Assembly: GCA_023362775.1 (NCBI GenBank)
Contig: JALMGJ010000002.1
Coordinates: forward strand, 110,544,981 to 110,608,980
Source of the DNA: Charina bottae
Taxonomy: Eukaryota > Chordata > Lepidosauria > Squamata > Charinaidae
Direction of reading: 5' to 3'
DNA: 64,000 nt
Positions 44,471 to 55,224 of the stretch are shown in pieces. The notes beneath the pieces are model-generated. The model was not told the DNA's origin, did not search any database, and saw nothing but the letters and a program-made list of their open reading frames with translations. The position numbers were made by a program, and so were the translations under genes. Numbering within the stretch: position 1 is the first letter of the stretch; each line of letters opens with the position of its first letter.

Positions 44471-45290
44471 TGTTGTTGTGGCTGTTCAATCATTAAGTCG
44501 TGTCTGACTCTTTGTGACCCCATGGACCATAGCATGCCAGGCCTTCCAGTCCTCCACTACCTCCCGGAGTTTACCAAATTCATGTTTGTTACATCAGTGA
44601 TGCTATCTAACCATCTCACCCTCTGCCGTCCCCTTCTCCTTTTGCCTTCAGTCTTTCCCAGCATCAGGGTCTTTTCCAGTGAGTCCTCTCTTCGCATTAG
44701 GTGGACAAAGTATTTGAGCTTCAGCTTCAGTATCTGTCCTTCCAAATGAGCATTCAGGGTTGATTTCCTTTAGGATTGACTGATTTGACCTCCTTGCAGT
44801 CCAAGGGACTCTTAAGAGTTTTCTCCAGCACCACAGTTCGAAAGCATCAATTCTTTGGGGCTCAGCCTTCCTTATGGTCCAACTCTCACAGCCATACATT
44901 ACTACTGGAAAAACCATAGCTTTAACTATTCGGACCTTTGTCGGCAAGGTGATGTCTCTGCTTTTTAATATGCTGTCTAGGTTTGCCATAGCTTTCCTCC
45001 CAAGGAGCAAGCATCTTTTAATTTCATGGCTGCAGTCATCATCTGCGGTGATCTTGGAGCCCCAGAAAATAAAATCTGTCACTGCTTCCATTTCTTCCCC
45101 TTCTATTTGCCAGGAGGTGATGGGACCAGATGCCATGATCTGAGTGTTTTTAATGTTGAGTTTCAAGCCAGCTTTTGCACTCTCCTCTTTCACCCTCATC
45201 AAGAGGCTCTTTAGCTCCTCTTCACTTTCCGCCATTAGGGTGGTATCGTCTGCATATCTGAGGTTGTTGATATTTCATATGATAAGTACA
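44471..45290 (-). mobile_element. BovB (RTE) LINE, 5'-truncated
   Basis: GTGGAGAACTGT is duplicated exactly at 44459-44470 and 45291-45302. The minus-strand frame 44648-45235 is strikingly like ruminant BovB: SEEELKSLLMRVKEES, KAGLKLNIK, ITSWQIEGEE, FWGSKITAD, SHEIKR, LLLGRKAMANLDSILKSRDI, VKAMVFPVVMYGCESWT and RIDAFELWCWRKLLRVPWTA. The 3' end GTCACAAAGAGTCAGACACG, then ACTTAATGATTGAAC plus ACAACAACA, is the typical BovB terminus. A frameshift lies near 44735. Confidence 0.95.
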
Positions 45291-45302
45291 GTGGAGAACT
45301 GT

Positions 45303-46102
45303 ACTTGTATTAAAGTACCTCTTCAGACCTCCATCCTGAATATACAGGTGAGGACTGGGCTGCATGTGTGCCGCTATTCTCTTTCCACATGTTCAAGAGA
45401 ATGCTGAAAAGAAACAGGAAACCATAGCATTTTCCAAATTAGCCAATTCTACTTTGCATTCAGGATTTGGCCATATTTCTACTGAATACATAGACAATGT
45501 TCTTATATATTCCAAATAATAAATTCTGCAAAAGAGTGTTTCAGCTTCTGTGCTGGAAAGTAAAATTAACTAAATCTTCTTAGCGATTCAACAACATGAA
45601 AACAACTAGTGTTCTGAACAATGAGATGAATTACAGAAGCAGGTAAGTTATTGATGGCAAGTGACAAGCAAAAGAATTTTATTGTTCCATTATTCAAGAG
45701 TTCAGGGATTTGGGGGAGTAGATAATTAGTTTAATTTGCTGAGTGAGAGTTCAGCTAGAGTGTCCAATTGCTCTAGGTGTGCAAACAGCTGGAAGGAAAT
45801 TGTCTTCAACACATAGACATGTGGCATTTTTACAGCACAAATTATGCCCCAAAGGCTCTCTTACTAGTTGAAAACTGCTGTTTTAACACATCTTTTGAGA
45901 ATACAGCTTAGAGAAAGAGCATTGATAAGCTCAAAATGATGACTGATGATGAACACCATTTGCAACTCAAAGCAATGACAATATTATTTATTGTCTTGAC
46001 TTTTCTATCCTCATCTTTTTTTCATGTGCCTTCAGGTCTGTATTCATGCATCTGTCAAGTATGTTTTCTTTGCAATGATTAACTCATGTAAGCTGGGGCA
46101 TA
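45303..46102. other. AT-rich intronic DNA, nothing recognised
   Basis: No recognisable frames or repeats. Confidence 0.5.
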
Positions 46103-46281
46103 TTAGGCATGAAAGCCGGCTGGGTGACCTTTAGCCACTCACTCTCTCTCTCTCAGCCCAACTCACCTCACAGGGTTGTTGTGGGGAAAATAGGAGGAGG
46201 AAGGAGTATTAGGTATGTTCACCACCTTGAGTTATTTATAAAAATAATAAAGGAGGGATAGAAAAGTAAATAAATAAATAA
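46103..46281 (+). mobile_element. tRNA-derived SINE, 5'-truncated, short-tailed subtype
   Basis: It matches 7255-7414: GGCATGAAAGCCGGCTGGGT, CACAGGGTTGTTG, GCACCTTGAG-like TCACCACCTTGAGTTATTTA and a TAAATAAATAAATA tail. The tRNA-like head is missing. Confidence 0.88.
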
Positions 46282-48672
46282 GGCCAGGTCTGCTATTAAC
46301 AGACCCAGTTCTCCAACAACCTTGGGATTTAAAAACACAAAATATATTGGAAAAGATTTGTTAAGAAAGTATTAGGCAGAACAGGTGTCCTAAAAATCTG
46401 AGTTAAATCAAAGTTCAAAAAGGAAGGCAAACAGAGGGAAAGGGGGGGGGAGAGGATAAAGACATGGAGATATTGCATAGTGTAATAAAATATTTTAATA
46501 AAGAAAAAAGTGAAGCAAGAAAAAAACTAGATGGCCCAATCAGACTGCAGAACAGGGGGAGGGAACCATGTGTCCTTACATTATTTGGAAAACATTTCCA
46601 AGTCATACATTAATGTGTGGAACTGCCTTAATGTGTTTTTGTAACTTTTATAAGAAGCACCAGCACCAATGTTATATCTAACTATAAAATGCTAGGTAGG
46701 ATTTAAACACCCACTAGAATCTATGAAAAGCTGTACCACTGTACCTTTTACCCATTACAAGTTAATTCAGGTAAAGTGTTTCTCTCTGGTCAAGAAAACA
46801 ATCCACGTTCGAATCATTAATCTGCTATACAGAACAGTCTGATACATAGGGTGAAAGAAAAATAATTATCTACTGATTATCCACAGAACATAGACACTCA
46901 TACAGATGTTCTTAGTGTGAACCAAAGCAACACATGCTCAACATGTTTCTGCTCTCAAGAGTTTTTAGATCAGGACGTAATATATATATAATAACCCCTA
47001 ATTTCGAACTCTTTCACGCTACCTGTTTTTTTCTTTGTTCTGCTTTGAATAAATGTTTAGAAAATAAGGCTACCAGATCTGGGCTGCAAAAATCTGGATA
47101 CATAAAGCATAGAAGCAGAGTTAATGTTTTATATAATTCTTTGCTACTATCAGTCATCTGGACTTTTGCAGCCTTGATCTGGTAGCTGTATATAAATTTG
47201 TGTGGTGTTCTTTGCATTAATACGGAATGAGTTGTTCTTTTGAGACTGCATGTAAGGATATTAAGGTATTATTACTGGTTTCTTTAAATGAATATTTGGA
47301 TAGAGATCTCTTTTTCCAGCCCAGGAGGTGGTATTATGTAACACTTATCTGCATATTGCCTTAATTAAGATGCTACAACCAAGAGAAACCTAGATAATCT
47401 GTTGATCTAAGGGAGTTAAAAAACTGCTTATGAAATACAGCTATCCATCACACAGGATTGAGAGGTACCTTTGTTTCTTTCTTTTTTTGCCACTGAGACT
47501 TTGATGAGCAATGAAAGGCAAGTAGAGGTGTCTGGTGAAATATTTGGTCAGCAGAAGAAAGGACATCTCTACTATAGCAACATACTCTCATATAATAACG
47601 CAGAGAATGGTTGGCCAGAATGGAACATCAGAAGCAAGGAGATGATTGTATGAGAAAATTATTTCTGTGTGTTTGCTTATGTATCCCTCATATTCACAAC
47701 TTGGGGGTGGGTAACTGCCACCCCCAGTATTCCAGCCTTATTTCCAAAACAAGCAAAACTGCTCCCATTTCCACCCTTAAACCTCTCCCACCCAGCTGTT
47801 CAAACTATGGCCTAAAATTGTACTGTCAATTTAGCTATTTTTAAAATTTCAGTGTCATGATTTAGGCCATTTGGGGGGATTAAATGTGGAAATGGGAGCA
47901 GTTTGTCTCCCAGAGACCTGCTCTCAGTCCTACCTTTAAAAACCAAGAATAAAAGCAAAGGGGGAGGAGGGAACTGAAAAACAAATTAGCTTTGCTGCAG
48001 TCTGGTGACATTGTCAGATGGCCTTCTGAAGCCCTCTGGAAGATCAGGAGGTTCAATTGCAGACCAAAACCTCTAAATGTTTACCTACCCCACAGTTTCT
48101 TTTCATTCAGTAAGAAAGGTTTTTTTCAGTGACTTCCAGCTGTCCATCAAACCCTAGAACCCATTTCCTGATCTGTCATTGCCAGCTATGAAGTTGAGTT
48201 CCACCCACCCTCCATCTGAATGTCTTTACATTTGCTTATACTTATCTACCTTCACCATTTTACTGCCCATCCCCCCCTTTTTGTGGTGGGGGAGAGACCA
48301 TTTGGGAACTCCATATTCATTGTATTACCTTTTGTTTTAGCAGCAAGATTGACCCCATTACTGCTTCCTCCTCACTTCAGATCTTTTATGAACAATATTT
48401 ATCCTTGGGAACCCCAATACTTGTAACAGTTATGTTGCAACTACTGATTTAGAGTTTTGGCCAGTTTGCATTTCTCCTTGCATCTTGGATTTGTGATAAT
48501 TAAGCTAAGTAGAGTACTTATGCACTTTCATTGCCGGTGTTATTAGAATTGCCAGAAGTTATTCAGTTGTTTTCATTGTTTTAATTCACTGAGATATAAG
48601 CCTGCTTGAGCAGCTGAAAATGGGGAAGGTTTTCATATTACATATCGAAGTACTTGTACACAAATCTTGAGT
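46282..48672. other. AT-rich intronic DNA, nothing recognised
   Basis: No exon-like or repeat-like content was recognised. Short homopolymer runs (G near 46441, C near 48270) generate spurious frames. Confidence 0.5.
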
Positions 48673-48678
48673 TAGAAA

Positions 48679-48917
48679 GGGTTGTGGGGTTTTTTGTGCC
48701 TTCAAGTCAGTCTTGACTCCTGGCGACTGCCTGAATGAGGCCCTGCAGTTTTCCTGGCAAGGTTTTTCAGAAGTGGTTTGCCATTGCCTCCTTCCTAGGG
48801 CTGGGAGAGAGTGACTGGCCCAAGGTCCCCCAGCTGGCTTTGTGCCTAAGGCGGGATTAGACCTCACAGTCTCCCGGTTTCTAGCCTGGGGCCTTAACCA
48901 CTACACCAAACTGGCTC
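48679..48917 (-). mobile_element. tRNA-derived SINE, long-tailed subtype
   Basis: On the minus strand it starts AGAGCCAGTTTGGTGTAGTG, followed by GTTTGG-type middle and GGCAAACCACTTCTGAAAAA, ending CTTGAAGGCAC. A short duplication TAGAAA flanks it (48673-48678, 48918-48923). Confidence 0.88.
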
Positions 48918-48923
48918 TAGAAA

Positions 48924-49307
48924 ATATTACTGGTTACGTTCACTGGTTACATTTCATCAATTTATGCTGCCCTAAATAAAAAAAAATTAGTTTGTAATTT
49001 TGTGCATTTCATTGTGTCTTTTCAGTGCAATGCATTGACAGAATGAATTACAGCTATTTTATGTTATTCCAATCCATATTTTTCAGCCAGAGAGTTTTGT
49101 TTTGGAATTTATTTTGCACAAGTAGGAATGGGGAGTTAATTTCACTTTTCTTCAGCACAGTTGTCACATTATTCTCCTATTGTTATAGTCCAAACTAGGT
49201 CATGAAGATTATTTATATTTTCTTTTGGGCCTGTTGTATCACATGTTTTACCTTGCACAGTGATCAGTATTTTGCAGAAGGATGAATTATAACACCCAGC
49301 TGTGTAG
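48924..49307. other. AT-rich intronic DNA, nothing recognised
   Basis: No frames or repeats recognised between the SINE and the L2 copy. Confidence 0.5.
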
Positions 49308-50702
49308 ATCGAGGAAAAAGACAGTGCATCCATCCTGGCTCTTCTTGACCTCTCAGCGGCTTTCAATACCATTGACCATGGTATCCTTTTGGGGTGGCTC
49401 AGGGAGTTGGGGGTGGGTGGCACGGTTCTGCGCTGGTTCACCTCCTTCCTCCAGGGCCAGTCCCAATCGTTGTTGATAGGGGGAGAGTGATCCAGCCCCG
49501 TGGCCTCTTCTTTGTGGGGTGCTGCAGGGCTTGGTACTCTCTCCCCTCCTATTTAACATTTACATGAAACCACTGGGTGAGATCATCCGTCACCACGGGA
49601 GGAGGTATCATCAATATGCTGATGATACTCAATTATATATCTCCATCCTGGGGGAAGTAAGTGATGCCATGATTCACCCTCTCCAGGTGCCTGGGGGCTG
49701 TGGGGGCCTGGATGGGGAACAACAGGCTTCGGCTGAACCCTGGTAAGATGGAGTGGCTGTGGATTAATGGCTCCTCGGTATCTGGGAATTTGTCATCCTT
49801 AGTTCTGGATGGGGTCGAACTATTCCAGACAGACCTGGTGCATAACTTGGGGGTCCTCTTGGACTCACAACTCCTGCTCGAAGAGCAGGTGGCAGTCATG
49901 GCCAGGAGGGCCTTTGCACCAGTTACGCCCTTTCCTGGACCGAGAGGCCCTTCGAACAGTCACTCATGACCTGGTTATCTCCCATATAGACTACTGTAAT
50001 GCGCTCTACATGGGGCTACCCTTGAAAAATATCCAGAAGCTACAGTTGATCCAGAATGCAGCTGCGCGGGCAATCTTAGGTGCCCCAAGGAGGGCACATA
50101 TAACACCTTTGTTACGCGAGCTGCACTGGGTCCCATTTTGCTTCCAGGTCCAATTCAAGGTGTTGGTTATGATCTTTAAAGCCCTACATAGCATGGGTCC
50201 AGGTTACCTGAGGGACCGTCTCATCCCCATTACATCGACCCGTCCCACCCGGTCATGCAGAGAGGGCATGTTACGGACCCCATCTGTAAAAGAATTCCAT
50301 CTAGCAGGGTCGCGGAAGCATGCCTTCTCTGCAGTAGCTCCTGCCCTCTGGAACATTCTTCCCTCAGAGATAAGACAGGCCCCTTCACTCCTGGACTTCC
50401 ATAAAAAGTTAAAAACCTGGTTTTGCCAACATGCCTGGAGCAGGAAGGAAAATAGTCATTCCTGGGGATGGCTAGTCCCCTATAACTTTTTATACCCATG
50501 GTCTGATTGAGAACCATCACCCATCTGGATTTTATCATATTTTATATTTTTATTGCGTATCTATATTTATATTTGTTGCATTTGCAGTGTTGCATTTTAA
50601 CTGTGTTTTTATTGTAAACCGCCCAGAGTCCTTCCTTGGGGGGAGATGGGCGGTGATAAAAATTTGATAAAATTAAATAAATAAATAAATAAGTAAATAA
50701 AA
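49308..50702 (+). mobile_element. L2-clade LINE, 5'-truncated, frameshifted
   Basis: It begins in the LALLDLSAAFNTIDHG block and reads, over shifted frames, [67 protein letters not shown] (~49980) and FSAVAPALWNILPSEI. The 3' UTR CCGCCCAGAGTCC, GGGGAGATGGGCGG and AAATAAATAAATAAAT tail (to 50702) are present. The frame is lost at several points (e.g. ~49490, ~49680, ~49910). It is older than the copies at 41.6 and 58 kb. Confidence 0.92.
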
Positions 50703-50819
50703 TTCAACTTTATATGTGCGTAGTGATATTCAAACTTTGGAGGATAAATGTGTCAGCTGAACAAGTAATTCATATATATCAAATTCTTCCAGCTCAAAAA
50801 TAATGGCTGTTCCTAGGAA

Positions 50820-51050
50820 TGTATGTGCATGTGCCTTTAAGTTGCTGTTGACTTCTGGTGACTGCATGGACGAGTCCCTGCAGTTTTCTTGGCAAGATTT
50901 TCAGAAGTGGCTTGCCCTTGCCTGCTTCCTAGGGGCGAGGGAGCAACTGGCCAAGGTCACCCATCTGGCTTCATGCCTGAGGCAGGACAAGAACTGACAG
51001 TCTCCTGGTTTCTAGTGTGATGCCTTAACTACTACACCAAACTGGCTCTC
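50820..51050 (-). mobile_element. tRNA-derived SINE, long-tailed subtype, exact target duplication
   Basis: The minus strand begins GAGAGCCAGTTTGGTGTAGT. TTCCTAGGAA is duplicated at 50810-50819 and 51051-51060. Confidence 0.93.
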
Positions 51051-51094
51051 TTCCTAGGAAATATAACCATAAAGTTATATTACTGGTAATGGAT

Positions 51095-51134
51095 GGGAAG
51101 GGAGGGAGGGAGGGAGGGAGGGAGGGAGGGAGGA
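51095..51134. repeat. (GGGA)n microsatellite
   Basis: About nine tetramer units in a purine run. Confidence 0.95.
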
Positions 51135-51838
51135 AGGATTATGTTAAATGATTTTTTGTTATTGTTATTATTTAAATATGTGATTATGGAGTAAGCATAG
51201 AAGTGAGGGGAGCATCAGAGTACATAAGGGGGGCATGTTGTAATGTGAAAGAAAATTGTCAATGGATTTATTTCTAAATGAAATGGCAAAATCCACTAAA
51301 ATGGAACATGTCACAGTAAAGCAGAGAGTCATCTGTCATCTGTCTTTAAATATGTCTTGACTAAAAACTGCATATAAATATGCATTTTATTTATTAATGT
51401 ATTGCCTTTATATCCTGCTGCAATCATAAAAAGACTGTCGGCAACTCCAAACATGTAACAAATCAATACATACTAAAACACCAAAAACATAGAAACCTGG
51501 AACCTGAAACAGCATCTGGCATCAACTTTTGAATGCCATACGGAAGTTTCAGTTGTTTCTGGAAGGCAACTAACATTGGGATATATATTTCAGAAATCTG
51601 TTTCTGAATATATTTCAGTAAGCCTCATTCAAAGCAATATATAAGTTTATGTCACTTTTGTCATGGTGCTGGGGTGGATATGCAGTGACTGGGCTCATTG
51701 TTCTTGAGGGACTGAGTATCTTGCGGATGCTGGATGGAAGCCAGATATGGTCCCTGCCAGAGTGGTGGGCTGCCAACAGTATTTTGGAAACAGTTTGGGC
51801 CAGTGGGAGAGATAGGAGAAACGGCAGTAGTGCAGGCT
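51135..51838. other. Intronic DNA, possibly part of an older element
   Basis: From about 51650 the base composition becomes more GC-rich and stays so to about 56450, across the LTR and the hAT element. This hints at an older unidentified insert that hosted both. No protein motif was seen. Confidence 0.4.
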
Positions 51839-51843
51839 GCCAG

Positions 51844-53178
51844 TGTCAGCCTTCCCAGGTAATTCAGATAGGAAACACTGTATTGTAAGGCTACATCAAC
51901 AGAATCTTGAAAGTCTGAAAGTACAAATCTCCCGCGATTCCTGTTTACTGCCTGCTAAGTTAGGGCAGGCAGTAAAATCTATGTAAAATAAATCTTTGGA
52001 GAGCCCTAGCAGACCTTGGGGTGCCACTTCATTTAGTGAAGTTGATGAAATTACTGTATGTAAATTAGGAAGCCACGGTATGAACTCAGTATGGTGACAC
52101 TGATTGGTTCAAGATCAAGAAAGGTGTGCGACAAGGTTGCATTCTGTCACCTTTCTTATTCAACTTGTACGCCGAAGTGATCATCGGGAAACTGGAGCTA
52201 TATGAATCAGAAATTGGGGTAAAAATTGGCGGAAGAAGCATCAATAACCTTAGATACGCAGATGATACAACCCTCATCTCAGAAACCCAGGAGGGCCTAA
52301 AGCACCTAATCGTGAGACTCAAAGAAGAAAGTGAGAAATTTGACCTCTTTTTGAATATCAAAAAGACCAAATTCATGACAACTGCAAAGAATGGAAACAT
52401 CAAAATAGTAATTGATGGAGATGAGGTGGAATGCGTGGAAGAATTCACCTTTTTAGGATCAGTGGTCAATCAAAATGGCGAACATAGCCAAGAAATTAAA
52501 CGCCGAATCATGCTGGGTCATACAGCAATTATGAGTATGAATCAAATTTGAAAAAGCAAGGATGTCAGCTTGATGAGTAAGTGTAGACTAGTCCGAACTA
52601 TCGTGTTCCCCATAACTACTTATGGCTGTGAAAGTTGGATGATGAAAGTGTTGGATAGAAGGAAAATTGATTCTTTTGAACTATGGTATTGGAGGAGGCT
52701 CTTGCGAATCCCTTGGACTGCAAAGATAATAAATAAAGAAGTGTTGAAACACATAAAACCGGACATGTCACTAGAAGGAAAAATAACAAAACTTAGACTT
52801 AGTTACTTCGGTCATGTCATGAGATCAACATCGTTGGAGAAAGATGTTATGCTTGGAACGGTCAGTGGCAAAAAATGATGAGTACACCAAAGAACGCGCT
52901 GGTTGGATGTAATCAAAGCAGACACAGGCCAAAATTTAAAACAACTGAAAGAAGCTGTACAAGATCGGAAATCATGGAGAGAGCTGGCTTATGGAATCGC
53001 CAAGGGTCGGATATGACTGAATGGATAATTCGATTTGATTCGAAGTTAGGGCAGATCCTTTCTAAGTTTCTTTCTCTGTCCATTACTCTGTTGCGGGCTC
53101 CTTTCTCTTTTATCTGATCATTCCCTAGGTGGCATCTCTTCCCCCTGTCTTCCAAGGTTACCCTCACATTCCATCACA
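51844..53178 (-). mobile_element. Solo LTR interrupted by an RTE LINE
   Basis: The LTR halves are 51844-51966 and 53043-53178, matching the uninterrupted LTR at 31969-32236. The ends are TG...CA (minus strand TGTGATGGAATGTGAG to GGCTGACA). The flanks GCCAG (51839-51843) and GCCGG (53179-53183) are a likely 5-base duplication with one change. Confidence 0.8.
51967..53042 (+). mobile_element. RTE-clade LINE inserted in the LTR
   Basis: AAGTTAGGGCAG is duplicated at 51955-51966 and 53043-53054, bracketing the insert. The plus strand reads LGVPLHLVKLMKLLYVN, KGVRQGCILSPFLFNLYAEV, the catalytic NNLRYADDTTLIS (~52265), LNIKKTKFM, FTFLGSVVN, IVFPITTYGCESWMM, FELWYWRRLLRIPWTA and LSYFGHVMRS. It is 5'-truncated, with stops after YVN, near 52550 and near 52876. 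Related to, but distinct from, the BovB copy at 44.5 kb. Confidence 0.92.
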
Positions 53179-53183
53179 GCCGG

Positions 53184-53648
53184 GGAAGAGCAGAGCCATG
53201 TCTGAACTTATCTGGGTGGCAGACAGGTAGAGTGGTGGCAGGTTGCGGATTTTTAGTTCTGGAGGCGGAGATTGATCGGTGGTTGTCAGAGTCCAGAGGC
53301 ACTAGGCATCAGCTGTTTCTGGCTCAGCTGACAAGCAGCACCTAACCAGCTCCTGGAAATTCAGTGGGTTGCTAGGAGAATGGCCACAGAGCAGTGGTTC
53401 TGTTTTTGCCCATTTTATGGCTAGCACTAGGGACAGAGTGAAGTCTGGTTGGGCTGGTTTGGCACAGCGAGGTGGCAGTGGCTACAGCATCCTGAGAGCT
53501 CATACAGTATGCCTAGGTTGATAGTGGCAGTAGGAGCAGAAGAAAGGCAATGGTGTTGTGGGACAACCAGCAGGTGTCCTGTGGCTGCCACCTGGCCAAC
53601 CACATGGTGCAGCAACCATTTTGGCGGTTTCCTCTATCTTCTCCCTGG
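53184..53648. other. Intronic DNA, moderately GC-rich, nothing recognised
   Basis: It connects the LTR and the hAT foldback element. Frames on both strands lack motifs. Confidence 0.45.
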
Positions 53649-53734
53649 GACTAGAGCAGGGCTTTCCAAAATTTTCATGTTGGTGACACGACTTTTAGCC
53701 ATGCATAATTTCATGACACACTAATGAGGAGTCC

Positions 53735-53970
53735 CCGCCCCCGGCCCACGTGATTGGCTGCCGGTTCCAAACCCCGCCCCACCCCACGTGATTGGTTCCG
53801 GCTCCAAACCCTGCCCCCGGCCCACGTGATTGTCTCCCGGCTCCAAACCCTGCCCCCGGCCCATGTGATTGTCTCCCGGCTCCAAACCCTGCCCCAGCAC
53901 ATGTGATTGGCTCCCGGCTCCAAACCCCACCCCACGTGATTGGCTCCTGGCTCCAAATCCCGCCCCATGG
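53735..53970 (-). repeat. ~38-base CCAAT/CACGTG tandem array, six units
   Basis: CAYGTG starts lie at 53747, 53785, 53823, 53862, 53900 and 53933. In each unit CAYGTG is joined to ATTG, an inverted CCAAT (fully conserved as ATTGG in four units), with a GCCCC-type GC box between units. On the minus strand it reads GGGAGCCAATCACGTGG, as in the family B MITEs. Confidence 0.9.
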
Positions 53971-54022
53971 CCCCCCAGTCTTGTACTGTATGTATTGTAT
54001 TGTATTGTATGTAATTGTAGAT

Positions 54023-55093
54023 CAGAGCTTTCCAAACTGTGTGTCGCGACATCGCGGCAAGGGCCCAGGTGTGTCACAGGGGAACCTGGAAGAGGAGGCC
54101 ATGCACCACGTGGAGCCCCGCCCATCCCTTGCCACGCCGACAGGTCCCTGCTCTCAACCCAGCTCTTCAGCTCTTGCCGCAGAAGCCAGGTAACTTAGCA
54201 GCCCAGTAGGGCTGCAACTGGGGGGGGGAGGGTGCAGGATCGTCACTAGGCCGCCGCGCTGGGGGGGTGGGGGGTGCAGGGACCGTGAAGCGCGACGGCC
54301 GGAGACATGGCTTTTCCTTCTTGAGAAGTGCCAGCGGCCTGGCAGCCTAGAAAGGGATGGGGAGGCGGCTCTGCTGCCTGCCTCGTAAGGCCCCCACGCC
54401 ATCCACGTCTCCGGCTCCCCCTTCCCCTTGGTGGCGGCCCCAGCCAGGCAGAGGCGGGACTGGGCGGGCGGACAGGTGGCGCGCTCTACCTCCGTGGCCT
54501 GGCCTGGGTCGCCATTTCCTCCCATCGCCTACAAGCGGAAGATGGCGACGGTCTGATGCGTGGCCCGTGAGAGCTGAGCTGAGCTGAGCTGAGCTGGGTC
54601 CGAGCCGAGGGAGCCTGGTGGCGGCTCTGGCCCGATGAGAGGGCTCCCAGCGCTCCGGGGAGACCCAGCACAGGCGGCGGGGATGGGGCAGAAGCAGAAG
54701 GAGAAGAGCCATCGGCGGGAGCACGGCACGAGGAGCGCCTCACCGGCACCTGCCCGGCTTCAACCGTGCTTCGTCGGAGAAGGTAAGACGCCACGCTGGC
54801 AGGCGGGCGGGCGGCTGAGAGGCAGGCGGGTGGGCAGGAGGTCGCCTGCAGCAGGCTCATCCAACCGTCCTTCCTGGAGCTGCTGGGACTGGATGGAGCG
54901 GTGGGGGACTCGGCATTGCTCCTTCCAGGAGGTGCTCCAAGCCCAGCTGTTCAGCCATCGATCAAGGATCGATCAGGCCTGGAGGCAGGGCTGGCCGAGG
55001 GGCTCGGGGGGAAGAGGGAAGACGGGTGCCTGTTGCCTGAGACATCCTCACGCATCCTCCCCCCCCTCCCCCTGCAATATGGCAGCAATAACA
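54023..55093 (+). repeat. hAT foldback left arm (~1.07 kb)
   Basis: It starts CAGAGCTTTCCAAACTGTGT. It carries GAAGATGGCGACGG (YY1-like, ~54538), a GAGCT repeat, an ATG frame 54683-54782 ending at a GTAAGA donor-like site, and ends at GCAGCAATAACA. Confidence 0.88.
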
Positions 55094-55224
55094 ACCACAG
55101 TGACCACCTCCTGCCGCGAAGGCTGTGGCAGAAATGGATCCAAGTGCGGGACGCTCTTCTGGAGAGTGGAAAGTGCAGGATCCCTGCTCTTTCTTGGGGC
55201 TTTCCTTCTCTTTCAGGCCCTGCC

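Noticed and set aside
53747..53970. CRISPR-like array
   Set aside because: The units are direct GC-rich repeats without unique spacers, in a vertebrate transposon.
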